Source of the DNA: Impatiens glandulifera
Taxonomy: Eukaryota; Streptophyta; Magnoliopsida; Ericales; Balsaminaceae
Length of the DNA: 64,000 nt
Assembly (NCBI RefSeq): GCF_907164915.1
Contig: NC_061862.1
Coordinates: 127,853,641-127,917,640, forward strand
Direction of reading: 5' to 3'
Under the pieces are notes generated by a model that was not told the DNA's origin, made no database searches, and saw nothing but the letters and a program-made list of their open reading frames with translations. Of the stretch, positions 11,280 through 21,889 are shown one piece after another. Each line of letters begins with the position of its first letter. The stretch's first letter is position 1. The position numbers were made by a program, and so were the translations under genes.

Positions 11280-12603
11280 TGTTAGGATCTAGGTCGCGGC
11301 TGGAGGACCGGGGTTGGGCCGGTTAGCGCGTTTCACTCAAAGAGTGGTGATTAATCCGGTTAGAGATTAACACTGGGGTTTCAATACTACACAAACTGTC
11401 ACAAACCCTTGAACTAAGTTCAAGCGCGGAAGAGGTTTGTTTCAGGTTGAAGCAGCACACTTGTATGATAGGCAGAACCGGTTTCGGATGATGAAGGTTT
11501 GAGAATTGATGGGTCGGTTTTTGTAACCTGGTGATCCGGTTTGGATAGAGTCAAGTAGGTTTGAGCGGTGTCGGTAAGTTAGTACAGGTCGGTTAGAAAA
11601 TAGAACCGGAAGAAAGTAAATGACAAGACAAATTTTATGGATGTTCGGAGATAAAACTCCTACGTCACCCCTTCCTCTCGAAACCGCGAGAAGGATATTC
11701 ACTAAAGAATACAAGTACAATCCGATCGAGACTTATTTCCTGCTCGATAACACTCTTACAATTTACACCGAAATTGTAAAATACACACTTCAGCTTTATC
11801 ACCTAGGCTTTATCTAGAGATAGAACACAATCTTATCACTTGCAAATTAAATGCTCACTTGTGTCTCACTTTATCTCACTTGTCTCGTGTTGTGTCCCGC
11901 ATTTACTCTTCTTCAACTGCTCCTTTTATAGGTGAAATATGCCAACGATCATATTTCACTTCCTTGAATCTGATTGGCTGAGTAGAGGTTCAGTGATTCA
12001 GACCTGGCGGTCAATTGTTCAGACCTGGCGGTCAATTGTTCAGACCTGGCGGTCAATCTCACAGACTTGGCAGTCTGTTCTTCCGGTGTGTAAGACAAAC
12101 ATGCTGGGTTTGTCTTTTACTCAATGTGGTAACTGTTGGTTAGACAGTTGTCTGTACTTGGAAGATTTCCTTTCTGACTTATCCCGAAGTGGAAAGATCC
12201 TGTAGGACTATCTTCTGCAGCCTGCAGACTTTCCTCAGACTTGTATGGATATGGAAGTGTTCAGTCTGTTCTTTTGGTATCATCTTCAACAGATACCCGA
12301 ATTGTCTTCTTATACTGGTCGGTCATTTGACTTAACCGAATGTCTTCCGGTGTGATTGGTTTAACCGGACAGCTTCCGGTTATTCCTTTGCCTTGTGACT
12401 GATCGGTTGTCTGGTGTTTCCGGTTTTTAGCTTTGGCCGATCCTTTCTTTGTGCGGTCATGTTCCGAATGTCCTGGTCGGTTTAATGACTTGACCGGTTA
12501 GTCTTCTTAGCCGGTTCATTTGTTTGACCGATCCGGTTCCTTGTTCCTGCATGGAAGGTTTATTTATGTTAAGTTCTGTGAACCGGTCTAATTTTATCTA
12601 ACA
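11280..12603 (-). repeat. 3' LTR of element 2
   Basis: 1324 bp, TGTTAGG...CTAACA. It differs from the 5' LTR by one extra 21-bp unit (three copies of TCAGACCTGGCGGTCAATTG at about 11997-12060, against two) and scattered substitutions, most visible in the first 200 bp. The TATA box TATAAAAG is at 11933-11940 on the minus strand. The MSA-like motif upstream reads CCAACGATC here, with one base changed relative to the 5' LTR. Confidence 0.93.
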
Positions 12604-12810
12604 ATTTATCCCTTTTTGATTATTTTATTTAAAATTATCAAAACCATGTAAGTTTGCAAACGTAGGCCGGTTCTTTATTTTACCGGATTTTTTAAACTAA
12701 CTTGGGAGAATTTTTCGAAAAATTTTGGAAAAATTTTGAGAAAAATTTTGGAAAATTATTATCTTTTATCTTATCAATTTCTCCCTTTTTGATTATTTTA
12801 TTTAAAATTA
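12604..12810 (-). other. Duplicated polypurine tracts (element 2)
   Basis: On the minus strand, TCAAAAAGGGATAAAT abuts the 3' LTR at 12604-12620, and a second copy TCAAAAAGGGAGAAAT lies at 12776-12795. Each is followed by about 40 bp of shared sequence. The tract beside the LTR would prime plus-strand synthesis. Multiplied tracts are a described Sirevirus feature. Confidence 0.7.
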
Positions 12811-12930
12811 TCAAAACCCTGTATAGATGCAAGTATAGGCCGATTTCAAAAATAGCTTTATATATATAGAGAAATAACCGAAAATATTATATAGACATTG
12901 AAATGAACATAGTTTAAGAAAAGGGAGCCC

Positions 12931-15492
12931 CTATTCTGAGTCGGAGAAATTGAAGCCGTCCATCATATCCTTGGTCCGCTTTTTCTTATTCGGTTGGTCC
13001 GGTCTTGAGGAAGAACCTCCAGCTTGCGGTTGACTGGCCGTATTGGGGACTCGCTGTCTTGTAGAACGCTGCTCTAGTTGCTCTTCATGTTTATCTTCGG
13101 TCTGAATAGCCGGGTCCGGTTGATTTTCAATAACCGTTTCAGTGATTCTTTCCAGCAGCCCGGCTACTTGAGCCTTCTTTGATGTTTTCCTTTTCCGTTT
13201 CGCCGGAACCGAAGAGGAAGGGGCCGCCATTTTCTTCTTCTTGTGAGCGGTTGTAAATTCCTCAAGTCTTTGGCTTTAATTATTTAACCGCTCTGCATCC
13301 GCCGCAGCTTGAGCGGCTATGGACTTTGCCTGTCCCGGATACTTGGCCACTGTGAGGCGTTCGCGCTCGGCCCTTTCTTCTTCAGTAAGTCGCGGTGGCT
13401 CCTTTGCTATTCTTGTTTCTTCGTCCAGCGCATCCTGGACTTCCTTAGCCGCTCGGGCGTTTGCCTCCTCAACCGCTATATCCACATTCACCTTGGCCTT
13501 GATTAATTCATCTACTTGTGTGGTGAGCGCCTTGAGGTCGGCTTCGAGCTTGTCGTTGCGGTCTTCAAGGCTCGCATTCTTGTTTTCCAGATCGGTGACC
13601 CTCCATCCTAGGTCCTCTTCTACCTCTGTGAATCCTTGTTCGGTTTCCCTTTCAAGCCGATCCAAGTCATCCACTATCCCTGAGGTCTTTTCTTCCAAGG
13701 CCTCGGTTCGCCGAAGATGATTGTTGCGCAAAACCATTTCGTCCCGTTAATCAGCTTCGATGTCTATGATCTGGTCCTGTGCCTTTACGAGATCAATCCT
13801 TGTCTTTTCGGCGAACTGGAGTGCCAGGCGCACGGTTTTCTTCATTTTCTCCTCTAATGGGTGAACCGTTGAGTCTGCAAACTCTTGAATAAGGGTCTTG
13901 ACCCTTTCTTCTGTGACGCCTGGTTCAGAAACCCCATGTTGTTTAGTTTGAAGTTGCCCGGCGAGAGGAGTCTCCGTCCTTTCATTGGTTTCGTTTATGA
14001 CCGGATCCGCCCGAGGAGGTGTTGCACCATGATTCTGACCGTCATCGGTCTGAGGAGCTGGAGAGTGCGGTTTTTCTCGCTGTCTGACCACCGCCTCAAG
14101 CCGATCAATTTCTTCTGCGAATTCTCATTTCGCTATCTCAAGTTTTTCTAACACCAAGAGCTGTAAGTTAGCCTCCGGTGTTCCCTCGACGAACCTTTCC
14201 TTAATCTTCCGGATACGTACGTTTAGCTTTTGTAGCCGAGCTCGCGGTCTCACGATGATGCATCGGTCCAAGGCTTCGTGAAGGGTTTCGGCGTTTGTGA
14301 GGCTCATGACTGTTTCCTCTATCTCCTTCAGCCTTCTGAAACATTGTTCGTCGGTTAGGCACGGTAACACGTGTTTGAAAAGTTTGTCGAATCGGTACTC
14401 GTGCCATTCCCGGTATAATGCGCCAACCGCTTGAACTCGCAGTTCAATGTCCTCCAAGATCCGGCGCGCTATAATATCGGCCTTCATCTGGTCGTTATCA
14501 GGGGAAGCCTCCCCCTCCTCACTGCTGTCTGCACCGGCCTCGGCGTTCTCAGGACTTGCGCCCGCACCGGTATTATCAGGACTTGTACCCGAATGTTCTT
14601 CTTCATTCGGTCCTTCTCTATCGGAAGGATGTTCATCGGTTTTCTGTGACTCGGTTCGGTCAGACGAGGAACCCGAACCTTCCTCATCCGAGAATACTAT
14701 CTTCTCCTTGTCCTTGATTCCGAACTTTTCTTTTGCTGGGGCTGGTTTCTTGGCGGCAGGTTTCTTCTTTCGGCTACTTGTGGAACCAGGGGCCGGCTGC
14801 TTCCTCTCCAGGAAGTGTTTGGATCTTATTAACCTTCCTGATGGGATGATGACACTAGGACCGGTGTTGATGTTATGGTGGAGCAAACTTTTTCCAAGAG
14901 GGATGGCGTATCCCCATGACCGTGCGGAGTCCGGATTCACCATGTCTTTCAAGTTGTGGAATATTTCCTTCGCCCAGTTGACTTTCGTACCTTCTATCAA
15001 GCCGACAAGCATCTCGATCTTGGCCTTGGTGAGGCTGTTGTAATTTCCACCTCTCGCCTGAACCGACTTTGTGAGGATGTCACAAAGCGGTATGTATTCC
15101 GGTCGGAGACCCGATTTCTTACCGGATACTTTCACCGGTTCCGTTTCTGCAGAGAGTATATGGCAGGCCGACTCGAATGTGGTTATATCTAGATCCAACA
15201 AAGCATCTCGGCCGTCTGTTGGAAGATGTAGGATCTCTGCAACCGATTCTTCGGTTAACTCAAATTCAGTACCGCTGACAATTGCGGTTATCTTGTCACC
15301 AGATAGAGTTGCGGTGTTGAATAATTCTTTAACCGCTTCTCTATATAGAACAAAGGGACCGCCCAGAAAATACTCAAGTCCGGCTTCGGTTATCCGGTTA
15401 ATAGCTTCTATTGCCTCAGGCGTGCCCTCTTGTCGGATTTCCTCGAAATCCACCTGAGTGATGTGTTTGAACAAGGCTGAGTCACGACCCAT
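12931..15492 (-). pseudogene. Accessory gene C: GLRYFL-type domain, coiled coil and basic tail (three stops)
   Basis: One continuous frame of 853 codons is interrupted by in-frame stops at 14125-14127, 13747-13749 and 13276-13278 (codons 456, 582 and 739) and ends with a stop at 12931. What look like four ORFs are pieces of one gene. Codons 1-230 form the domain shared with accessory genes A and B (GLEYFLGGPFVLYREAVKEL, HLPTDGRDALL, VNWAKEIFHNLKDMV). Next come a Lys/Ala-rich segment, a Ser/Glu/Asp-rich linker, a predicted helical region, a heptad-rich coiled coil (about codons 585-690) and a tail with basic clusters (KRKRKTSKK, NKKKRTKD) that could be nuclear localisation signals. The domain resembles the plant family I recall as 'putative plant transposon protein' (Transposase_32); its function is unknown. 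The start is the ATG 114 bp downstream of a TATA box. Confidence 0.75.
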
Positions 15493-15605
15493 CTTAGATG
15501 ATTGAGGGGATTTGGGAAAACTAGAGAATAACCTCTGGGAGAGTTTGAGAGCTTAGAGAGAGAAAGTTGTTTCGCGTAAGAGTGAAATGAAATATCCAAG
15601 CACTC

Positions 15606-15613
15606 CTTATATA
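15606..15613 (-). promoter_or_regulatory. TATA box of accessory gene C
   Basis: TATATAAG on the minus strand, 114 bp before the gene C ATG and immediately downstream of the GC-rich site array. Its position fits a dedicated internal promoter. Confidence 0.6.
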
Positions 15614-15648
15614 GGCGCGGTTTGGAGACCCAATCGTCCCATCAACTC

Positions 15649-15850
15649 TTGGCGGGAGTTTTCCCTCCAAGCCAAAAAGGCGACAATATGTGGGCGGGAA
15701 GCCAAAAAGGCGGTAAATTAAGAGGCGGCAAACCAAAAGGCGGTAATTCAATAGGCGCGAATCAAGGGGCGGGAAGCCAAAAGGCGGCAAACTACGGGCG
15801 CCAAATCAATGAGCGGTATTTTAGAACGAAAGCTCTTTGGGCGGGAAATT
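15649..15850. promoter_or_regulatory. Array of E2F-like sites upstream of accessory gene C
   Basis: About a dozen GGCG-containing units are spaced about 10-30 bp apart. Four match the E2F consensus TTTSSCGC exactly on the minus strand: 15725-15732 and 15784-15791 (TTTGCCGC), 15798-15805 (TTTGGCGC) and 15841-15848 (TTTCCCGC). Others differ by one or two bases (GCGGGAAG twice, GCGGTAAA, GCGGTAAT, GCGCGAAT). The array starts about 36 bp upstream of the gene C TATA box. Plant E2F/DP factors drive G1/S genes; binding here is inference. Confidence 0.6.
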
Positions 15851-16199
15851 TCCCTCCAACATTTTTTATTTTGACTTTGATGACGTAAACCCTCCTTTTG
15901 AAACCGTTTGACGCTGCGGTTTTCTTAAATTAACCGGAGAGTTTACTTATCGAAAGTTAACCGATTATAAGTAGAACTTTGCAATCTTTTGAATTTAAGC
16001 GGTTTACTTTGAAACTAGATAAGAGCGCGGTTATTTTGACAATGTTAACCGGTTACTTGGATATTCAGATTTTTTTTTTTTTTTAAGATGACCCGATTAT
16101 TTAGACTGAAATGGAATTATATTGAAGAAACATTACAGAATAGAAACCGAAAAGTGGATCGGTGTGAAGATAGACATACATAAGATGAAAAGATACAAC
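15851..16199. other. Spacer between accessory genes B and C
   Basis: No coding frame is seen. It holds the distal part of the gene C upstream region, several AACCG-type motifs, a T-run at 16071-16084 and presumably the 3' end of gene B. Confidence 0.5.
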
Positions 16200-16901
16200 T
16201 TATGTAATAACCACTTTAGAAAACATTTCTTCCACCGCATCCATGTCAAGAATGTTCGAAGGAGATGCTAGTGTGCCCGGTCCAAATTTTGGCCGGTACT
16301 TGAGAATAAGCCGACTAATGTGAGGAGCATAACCGAGACATTTCTTGGTTAGCACCATGGTTTTCAGGTTCTGAAAGATGACGGTTGACCTGTTTATGGC
16401 CGTGTTGCTAACAATATGGGTCATCATGTTGTATGTGTTCTTGGAGTAACGCTGATTTGGAGATTGACAAATGATAGACCGGGTTACAATCTCAAGAAGG
16501 AGTTGGATGTGATGAGCGAGGCGGGTTATTAACCCATAGCTTTCCACCGGAACATCGGTTCCAGAGAAGAACAGTGCGTGATCGGCTGCCGTACTTCCCA
16601 CCTGGGTTGGAAAGTTAGAAAACCCTTCTGTGGGCAAGTTGAACATGTGGGCAAATTCGGCTTCATCAAGCCAGAAAGTATGGTCTCTCACCGTGGAGAC
16701 GATATAGTTGCCCCTGATGCAAGCGCTTCTGAAGAAGGTCTTAACATCCTCAATCAGTATGGGACCGGATTCTTCGAGAAAGGTTCGAAGTCCGTTGTCA
16801 ATGATAGATTCAAACATGATCTCCTTTGTTTCTACGTCCTCATGTTCCATACATGATTCGAAGTCGATGCTCAAGAAGTTTCCTAGAGTTCTGCTCGGCA
16901 T
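16200..16901 (-). CDS. Accessory gene B: GLRYFL-type domain protein
   Basis: An intact 233-codon frame encoding essentially only the shared accessory domain, without the coiled-coil and basic tail of gene C. Landmarks line up with A and C: IDFES near residue 14, GLRTFLEESGPILIEDVKTF at 39-58, AHMFNLPTEGF about 85-95, a central TRSIICQS, and RSTVIFQNLKTMV. Sequence identity to A and C is low but the order of landmarks is kept, so they are old tandem paralogs. A TATA box lies 74 bp upstream. It is the only one of the three without a stop. Molecular function is unknown; a role in the element's life cycle is inference. Confidence 0.7.
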   Translation of the reverse strand: MPSRTLGNFLSIDFESCMEHEDVETKEIMFESIIDNGLRTFLEESGPILIEDVKTFFRSACIRGNYIVSTVRDHTFWLDEAEFAHMFNLPTEGFSNFPTQVGSTAADHALFFSGTDVPVESYGLITRLAHHIQLLLEIVTRSIICQSPNQRYSKNTYNMMTHIVSNTAINRSTVIFQNLKTMVLTKKCLGYAPHISRLILKYRPKFGPGTLASPSNILDMDAVEEMFSKVVIT

Positions 16902-17341
16902 GATTCTAACTTTGCTACTAGATAGAGAGGGAGTTTAAGATTTGAGATGTGTTAATTTGATTAGGAAAGGTCTCTTTATATAGATTCGGTTTTGGAGGGA
17001 AAGTATTAGCATTGAGTGTCAGTTTTGTCTCATTGGAGAAGAGAATCTTTATGTTTCCAAAGTGCATTGGGAATAGGCTGATTGAGGAGTTCGAGGTAGG
17101 TGTTAGTTGAAAAGTAACCAAGAGTTGAGCATTGATTACTTATGTAGTTGGGGGATACCTCATTAATTAAATATTACTTCTTCATTAATGCACCAACATA
17201 CTGGAGAGTAATCAAAAGAAACCGAGGATAACGTAGATAAGGCCGAAGAATACATAGATAAAGCTGAAGTGATCATAGGGATGTTAGACAAAGATACACC
17301 CGGTGCGTGAAGCAAAATGACCGGGTGTAGGAAGGAGTAAC
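16902..17341. other. Spacer between accessory genes A and B
   Basis: Contains the gene B promoter. Short open frames here show no similarity to the accessory domain and are probably chance. Confidence 0.5.
16975..16982 (-). promoter_or_regulatory. TATA box of accessory gene B
   Basis: A canonical TATATAAA on the minus strand, 74 bp before the gene B ATG. No E2F-type array precedes it; a TTTCCCTCC stretch lies about 15 bp further upstream. Confidence 0.6.
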
Positions 17342-18103
17342 TTAGTGTTCGTTGGAGTTGACGACACCGTTGGGGTTGTTGCGGCGGTTCCTCCTCCTCC
17401 AAGTCCTTTCAAACCGCTCATAGAAGGAGTCGTTTATTTCTTTGGTTAGCACTTGAGCCTAGTTCAGACCTTCTCCTGGACAGGTCGGAACTCCAAGCTC
17501 AACAAGTAGGCAGCTCAGTTGGGGAACGAGGCCGACTATTCGAACGCCAATCATCCAGATTAGGACGTCGAACAGTACCCTTGACCAATTAACCGGTGTA
17601 CCGGTGGTGATAGCAGCCATCATGTTGAATGTCGCGGTACAGTAGGTGTTCGTCACATCTCTCCCTAAAATACTTCGACCGATTACGTCATTGAGGAGCT
17701 GATATTCAGCTCTCAAGAGTGATTTAGTACCATGATCATCGACCGGTTGGTTAGATCGTGCAAAGGTGAGGGAAATCTCGGCCTTTAAGTCGGCCGGAAC
17801 ATTGAGATCGGTTAAGCCTTGCTTTGGTAGGCTGAAACACCTCGCAAAGTCATTCTCGGTGAAGTCAAAGACTATACCTCCCACTTTCGATTGGATATGA
17901 GTATCGAAGTGAGGAGTTCCTCTGAACACCCTGGCATTATAAAGAAATTCCAGGACTGATTCAGAGTAGATAGTCTGCTTGTCATCTAGGAAGTACCGAA
18001 GACCAGTGTCTTCAAGAGATTTGATCACTTTGTACACATCATAGTGTTCGGTGCTCAAGGCAGATTGGAAGTCGACTTGAAAGATGTTAGGAAACTGAGA
18101 CAT
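17342..18103 (-). pseudogene. Accessory gene A: GLRYFL-type domain protein with one stop
   Basis: The frame runs 253 codons to a stop at 17342-17344, with an in-frame TAG at 17459-17461 (codon 215). Shared-domain landmarks are VDFQSALS near residue 10, GLRYFLDDKQTIYSESVLEF at about 34-53, DFARCFSLPKQGLTDL, RSILGRDV and VNWSRVLFDVLIWM. Codons after the TAG encode an Arg/Asn-rich tail (RTWRRRNRRNN). It is the accessory gene nearest RNase H, about 510 bp away, in the same orientation. It has the same unknown function as genes B and C. Confidence 0.7.
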
Positions 18104-18613
18104 TTTGTCTTAGTGTGAGAATGAGCTTTTGTCTTGTGAGTGTTTTGGTTAATGTTTGCTTCTCTTAAATACTAGTTGGGGGAGTATCCTATTATCCAGG
18201 TATTACATGTGATGATATCTATTAACTGCATGATAAAAGGTATTGCATGAAATAGGCATGTTTGCAGTCTAGGGTGTTGGTCATAGACCTGGACCATGAA
18301 AGATATCAGATCTTCACGTCTTTTTAGGTGCGACCATTTTACTTTGAAAAGACAATATTTCAGAACAGATATCTTTAAACACTGATAGTTGTTCCACTTT
18401 TGTTTGAATTTCAAACAATCTAAGATAACCTATTTCCGAACCGGTCTGTTATCAGTTGTTCATCCCGATGTGGTTATTTGGTGCATTCACCAAGTAACCG
18501 GTCGGTTTACTCTGTCTGATAAACCGAGCGGTTCTTCCATAGGTACCTTGAAAATTTGAAGTCCAACAGTTTAGGAGGAACTACCGGTTTTGTCTGTCCG
18601 AACCGGTTTCCCT
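18104..18613. other. Spacer between RNase H and accessory gene A
   Basis: No credible coding frame. It contains the gene A promoter with a TATTTAAG box at 18164-18171, and scattered AACCGGT motifs like those in the LTRs. Confidence 0.5.
18164..18171 (-). promoter_or_regulatory. TATA-like box of accessory gene A
   Basis: TATTTAAG on the minus strand, 61 bp before the gene A ATG. It is weaker than the boxes of genes B and C, but its placement is comparable. Confidence 0.45.
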
Positions 18614-21600
18614 TTAAGCATCCTTAGGAAGGATCTGACTAATGTCGGTTAAACCGAGAGTAAGTCGGAATTGAGAGAACTTAGCTTCCTGTAGAGGCTT
18701 GGTGAAGATATCGGCTACTTGTTGATCAGTTGGTACGTATTCCAGCCGAATATGCTTCAGCATGACATGTTCCCGGATGAAGTGGTGCCTTATGTCAATA
18801 TGCTTGGTTCTGGAGTGGAGAACCGGATTGTAGGTGATTGCTATGGCACTCGTGTTGTCACAGAAGATCGGAGACTCTTCGGCTATGACGCCGAAGTCCG
18901 TCAGTTGTTGTTGGATCCAAAGGAGTTGTGAACAACAGCTTCCAGCCGCCAGGTATTCAGCTTCTGCGGTTGATGTGGCCACCGATGTCTGTTTCTTGCT
19001 ATGCCATGAAACAAGTCGGTCACCTAGGAACTGAAATGTTCCGCTGGTGCTTTTTCTATCAATATTACAACCTGCATAATCTGCATCTGAGTAACTCGTT
19101 AGGTTAAAGGATGAGTCCTTTGGATACCACAGGCCGACGACAGGTGTTCCCTTTAGGTACTTCAATATTCTCTTTGCGGCTGTGTAGTGGGATTGTTTTG
19201 GATTGGCTTGGAATCTTCCACACACACCGACTGCAAATAGAATATCCGGTCTACTCGCTGTCAGATACAGAAGAGAACCGATGATGCCCCGGTACGCGAT
19301 CTAGTCTACCGATTGACCCTCATCATCCTTGTCCAATTTAACCGATGAGCTCATTAGAGTAGCCGCTGAGGAGCATGTATCCATCCCAAATTTCTTTAGA
19401 AGCTCCTTGGTGTACTTGGGTTGGCTAATGAAAGTTCCTTTTTCGAGTTGTTTAACCTGAAGACCTAGGAAGAAACTTAATTCTCCCATCATACTCATTT
19501 CAAACTTGTTAGTCATCAGAGTTGAAAATTTATCACATAACTTAGGATCGGTTGAACCGAAGATGATATCATCTACATAGATTTGAACAAGTAGGATATG
19601 TTCCTTCTTTTCAAATTTAAACAACATTTTGTCCACCGAACCGATGGTGAAGTCATGTTTTGTCAAAAATGCGGTTAGTGTGTCATACCAGGCTCTAGGT
19701 GCTTGCTTTAGACCGTATAAAGCTTTGTTTAACCGATATACATGGTTTGGAAACTCAGCACTTTTGAAACCGGGTGGTTGTTCAACATACACCTCTTCAC
19801 GTAGGTCACCATTCAAAAATGCACTTTTAACATCCATTTGGAAAACCTTAAAGTTTTTGAATGCAGCAAAGGCTAGAAAAATCCTAATGGCTTCAATCCT
19901 AGCTACAGGGGCAAATGATTCTTCAAAATCAATGCCTTCTTCCTGTTTGTAACCTTGTGCCACTAATCTGGCTTTGTTCCTCGTGACCAAACCGTCTTCA
20001 TTGAGTTTGTTTCTAAATACCCATCTTGTTCCTATGACCGGTTGATCTTTCGGTCTAGGGACTAGGTACCAGACTTTATTACTCTCAAACTGGTTTAGCT
20101 CTTCTTGCATTCCCAAGATCCAATCCGGATCTGACAATGCTTCATCTATTCTTTTCGGCTCAATCTGGGATATAAAGGCGGAATTAAAATATTCCTCCAG
20201 AAGTTGACGCCTAGTTCGAACAGGTTCTGAAGGGTCACCTATAATTTGTTCAGGAGGATGTTTAGTGTTCCTTTTGAAGTTCGGTTCAGGGATGTCTACC
20301 AAATTACCATTTACTTGATCAAGGCTAGACATATCGGTAGGCTGAACAGGGTTGTCAGACCGACCGACTTCCTCGGATTGAACCGAAGTGTCAGCTTCCT
20401 GTTGTGGAATAGCTTGATTCGGCTGGGTTTCAATATTACCCATTTGGTCATGGACAAACCTCCTGAAGACCGGTGTCTCATCTTCGCTATCAGAATGGAT
20501 ATTGTTATTTTCCAATCTGTTGTGTAAATCAAAGCATGATGCAGTATTACTTTCAACCGATTCATCAAAAACAACGTGAAGTGTTTCCTCCATGGTTAAA
20601 GTTCTATTGTTGTACACTCTATGTGCTTTACTCACTACTGAGTAACCTAACATGATCCCAGTATCGGTTTTTGCATCAAAAGTAGAGAGAGGGGTTTTAC
20701 CATTTATATGTATATAGCATTTACAACCGAAAATCTTAAGGTACTTAAGGTTGGGAACCCTGTTAAAATAAACCTCATACGGTGTTTTGTTTTGAAACTT
20801 GTTAATCAGAGACCGATTTTGTGTGTAACATGCAGTGTTAATAGCCTCAGCCCAGAATTTCTGAGCAATACCCGAATCGGCTATCATGGACCGTGCGGCT
20901 TCCTTGAGAGTCCGGTTTCTTCTCTCGGCCAGGCCATTTTGTTGAGGAGTCCTAGCACTAGACAACTCGTGTCTAATGCCGGATTCATCAAGAAATGCGG
21001 TTAAGGTACTATTGGTAAATTCGGTACCTCTATCACTTCTAATGCTATTAATGCGTGTTGATTTTTCATTTTGCAAACGTTTAAGGAGTGTGATCAGGTT
21101 TGATGCGGTTTCACGTTTAGATGGTAGAAATATTACCCATGTAAACCTAGAGTAATCATCAATAACTACCATGGTGTAAAGCATACCTCCTAGGCTAATG
21201 ACCTGCATCGGTCCAAATAAATCCATGTGAAGGAGATCTAAGCATCGGCTAGATTGGATATTTCATTTACTCTTAAAAGTTGACTTAGTTTGTTTACCCA
21301 TTTGACATGCTGAACAAACCTTATCCTTGTTAAATACTATGTCAGGAATACCTTCTACTAGCTTTTTACCGCGAATGTAGTTTAAGGTTTTCATGTTTAG
21401 GTGGTTTAGTCTGTTATGCCACAACCAGGTTTGATCAGTCTTAGCTATTATGCATATAGGGTATTCTACCTTAGTTTTCCAGTCTACCTTGTAAATATTA
21501 CCTAACCTATTTCCGGTGAGCAGTATAATACCTTGTGAATTCTTAACTAAGCATGCATGTTTAAGAAATTCTACCGTGTATCTAACATCACACATCTGAC

Positions 21601-21889
21601 TAATGCTTAGCAAGTTAAAACGTAGGTTTTCAACTAGAAGTACATTATCAATTGTTAAGTTACCATGGACAATCTTACCCTTGCCCACAATTCTACCTTT
21701 TGAGTTGTCACCGAAGGTGATTAGTGCACCGGTTTCTATTCTGATGTCGGTTAGCAGATTGTTGTTCCCGGTCATATTCCTGGAGCAACCACTATCCAGG
21801 TACCATTCAGAGTTTCCTAGCCATTTCTTTATATCCTGCAAAATGTACATATTTACACTTGTTTGGTACCCACATTCACTTGGGTCCAC
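18614..21889 (-). pseudogene. pol: Copia pol: protease, integrase, reverse transcriptase, RNase H (element 2)
   Basis: Three open stretches in one frame. 21889-21263 holds the aspartic protease (WYLDSGCSRNMTG) and the HHCC zinc region before integrase (HNRLNH ... CSACQMG). 21226-19301 has the integrase core with its D, D and E ([23 protein letters not shown]) and copia reverse transcriptase (YVDDIIFGS near residue 550 of this part). 19225-18614 is RNase H (DADYAGC, AEAEYLA, DNTSAI, VADIFTKPL). In-frame stops at 21263-21265 and 19301-19303 separate the stretches. The frame also differs from gag at 21876-21889, so gag and pol no longer form the single polyprotein usual in copia. The domain set is complete but the copy is not translatable through pol. 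Confidence 0.93.

Noticed and set aside
13309..13720. Plus-strand frames opposite the coiled coil of gene C
   Set aside because: Ser/Arg-rich shadows of a Glu/Lys/Ala-rich coiled coil on the minus strand.
14447..15457. Long plus-strand open frames opposite accessory gene C (14447-15043, 15071-15457)
   Set aside because: They are antisense shadows of the gene C frame; the minus strand has the domain similarity to genes A and B.
15649..15850. Simple GC-rich minisatellite explanation for the site array
   Set aside because: Not fully excluded, but the spacing is irregular and four different exact E2F-consensus variants occur, so it is reported as regulatory with moderate confidence.
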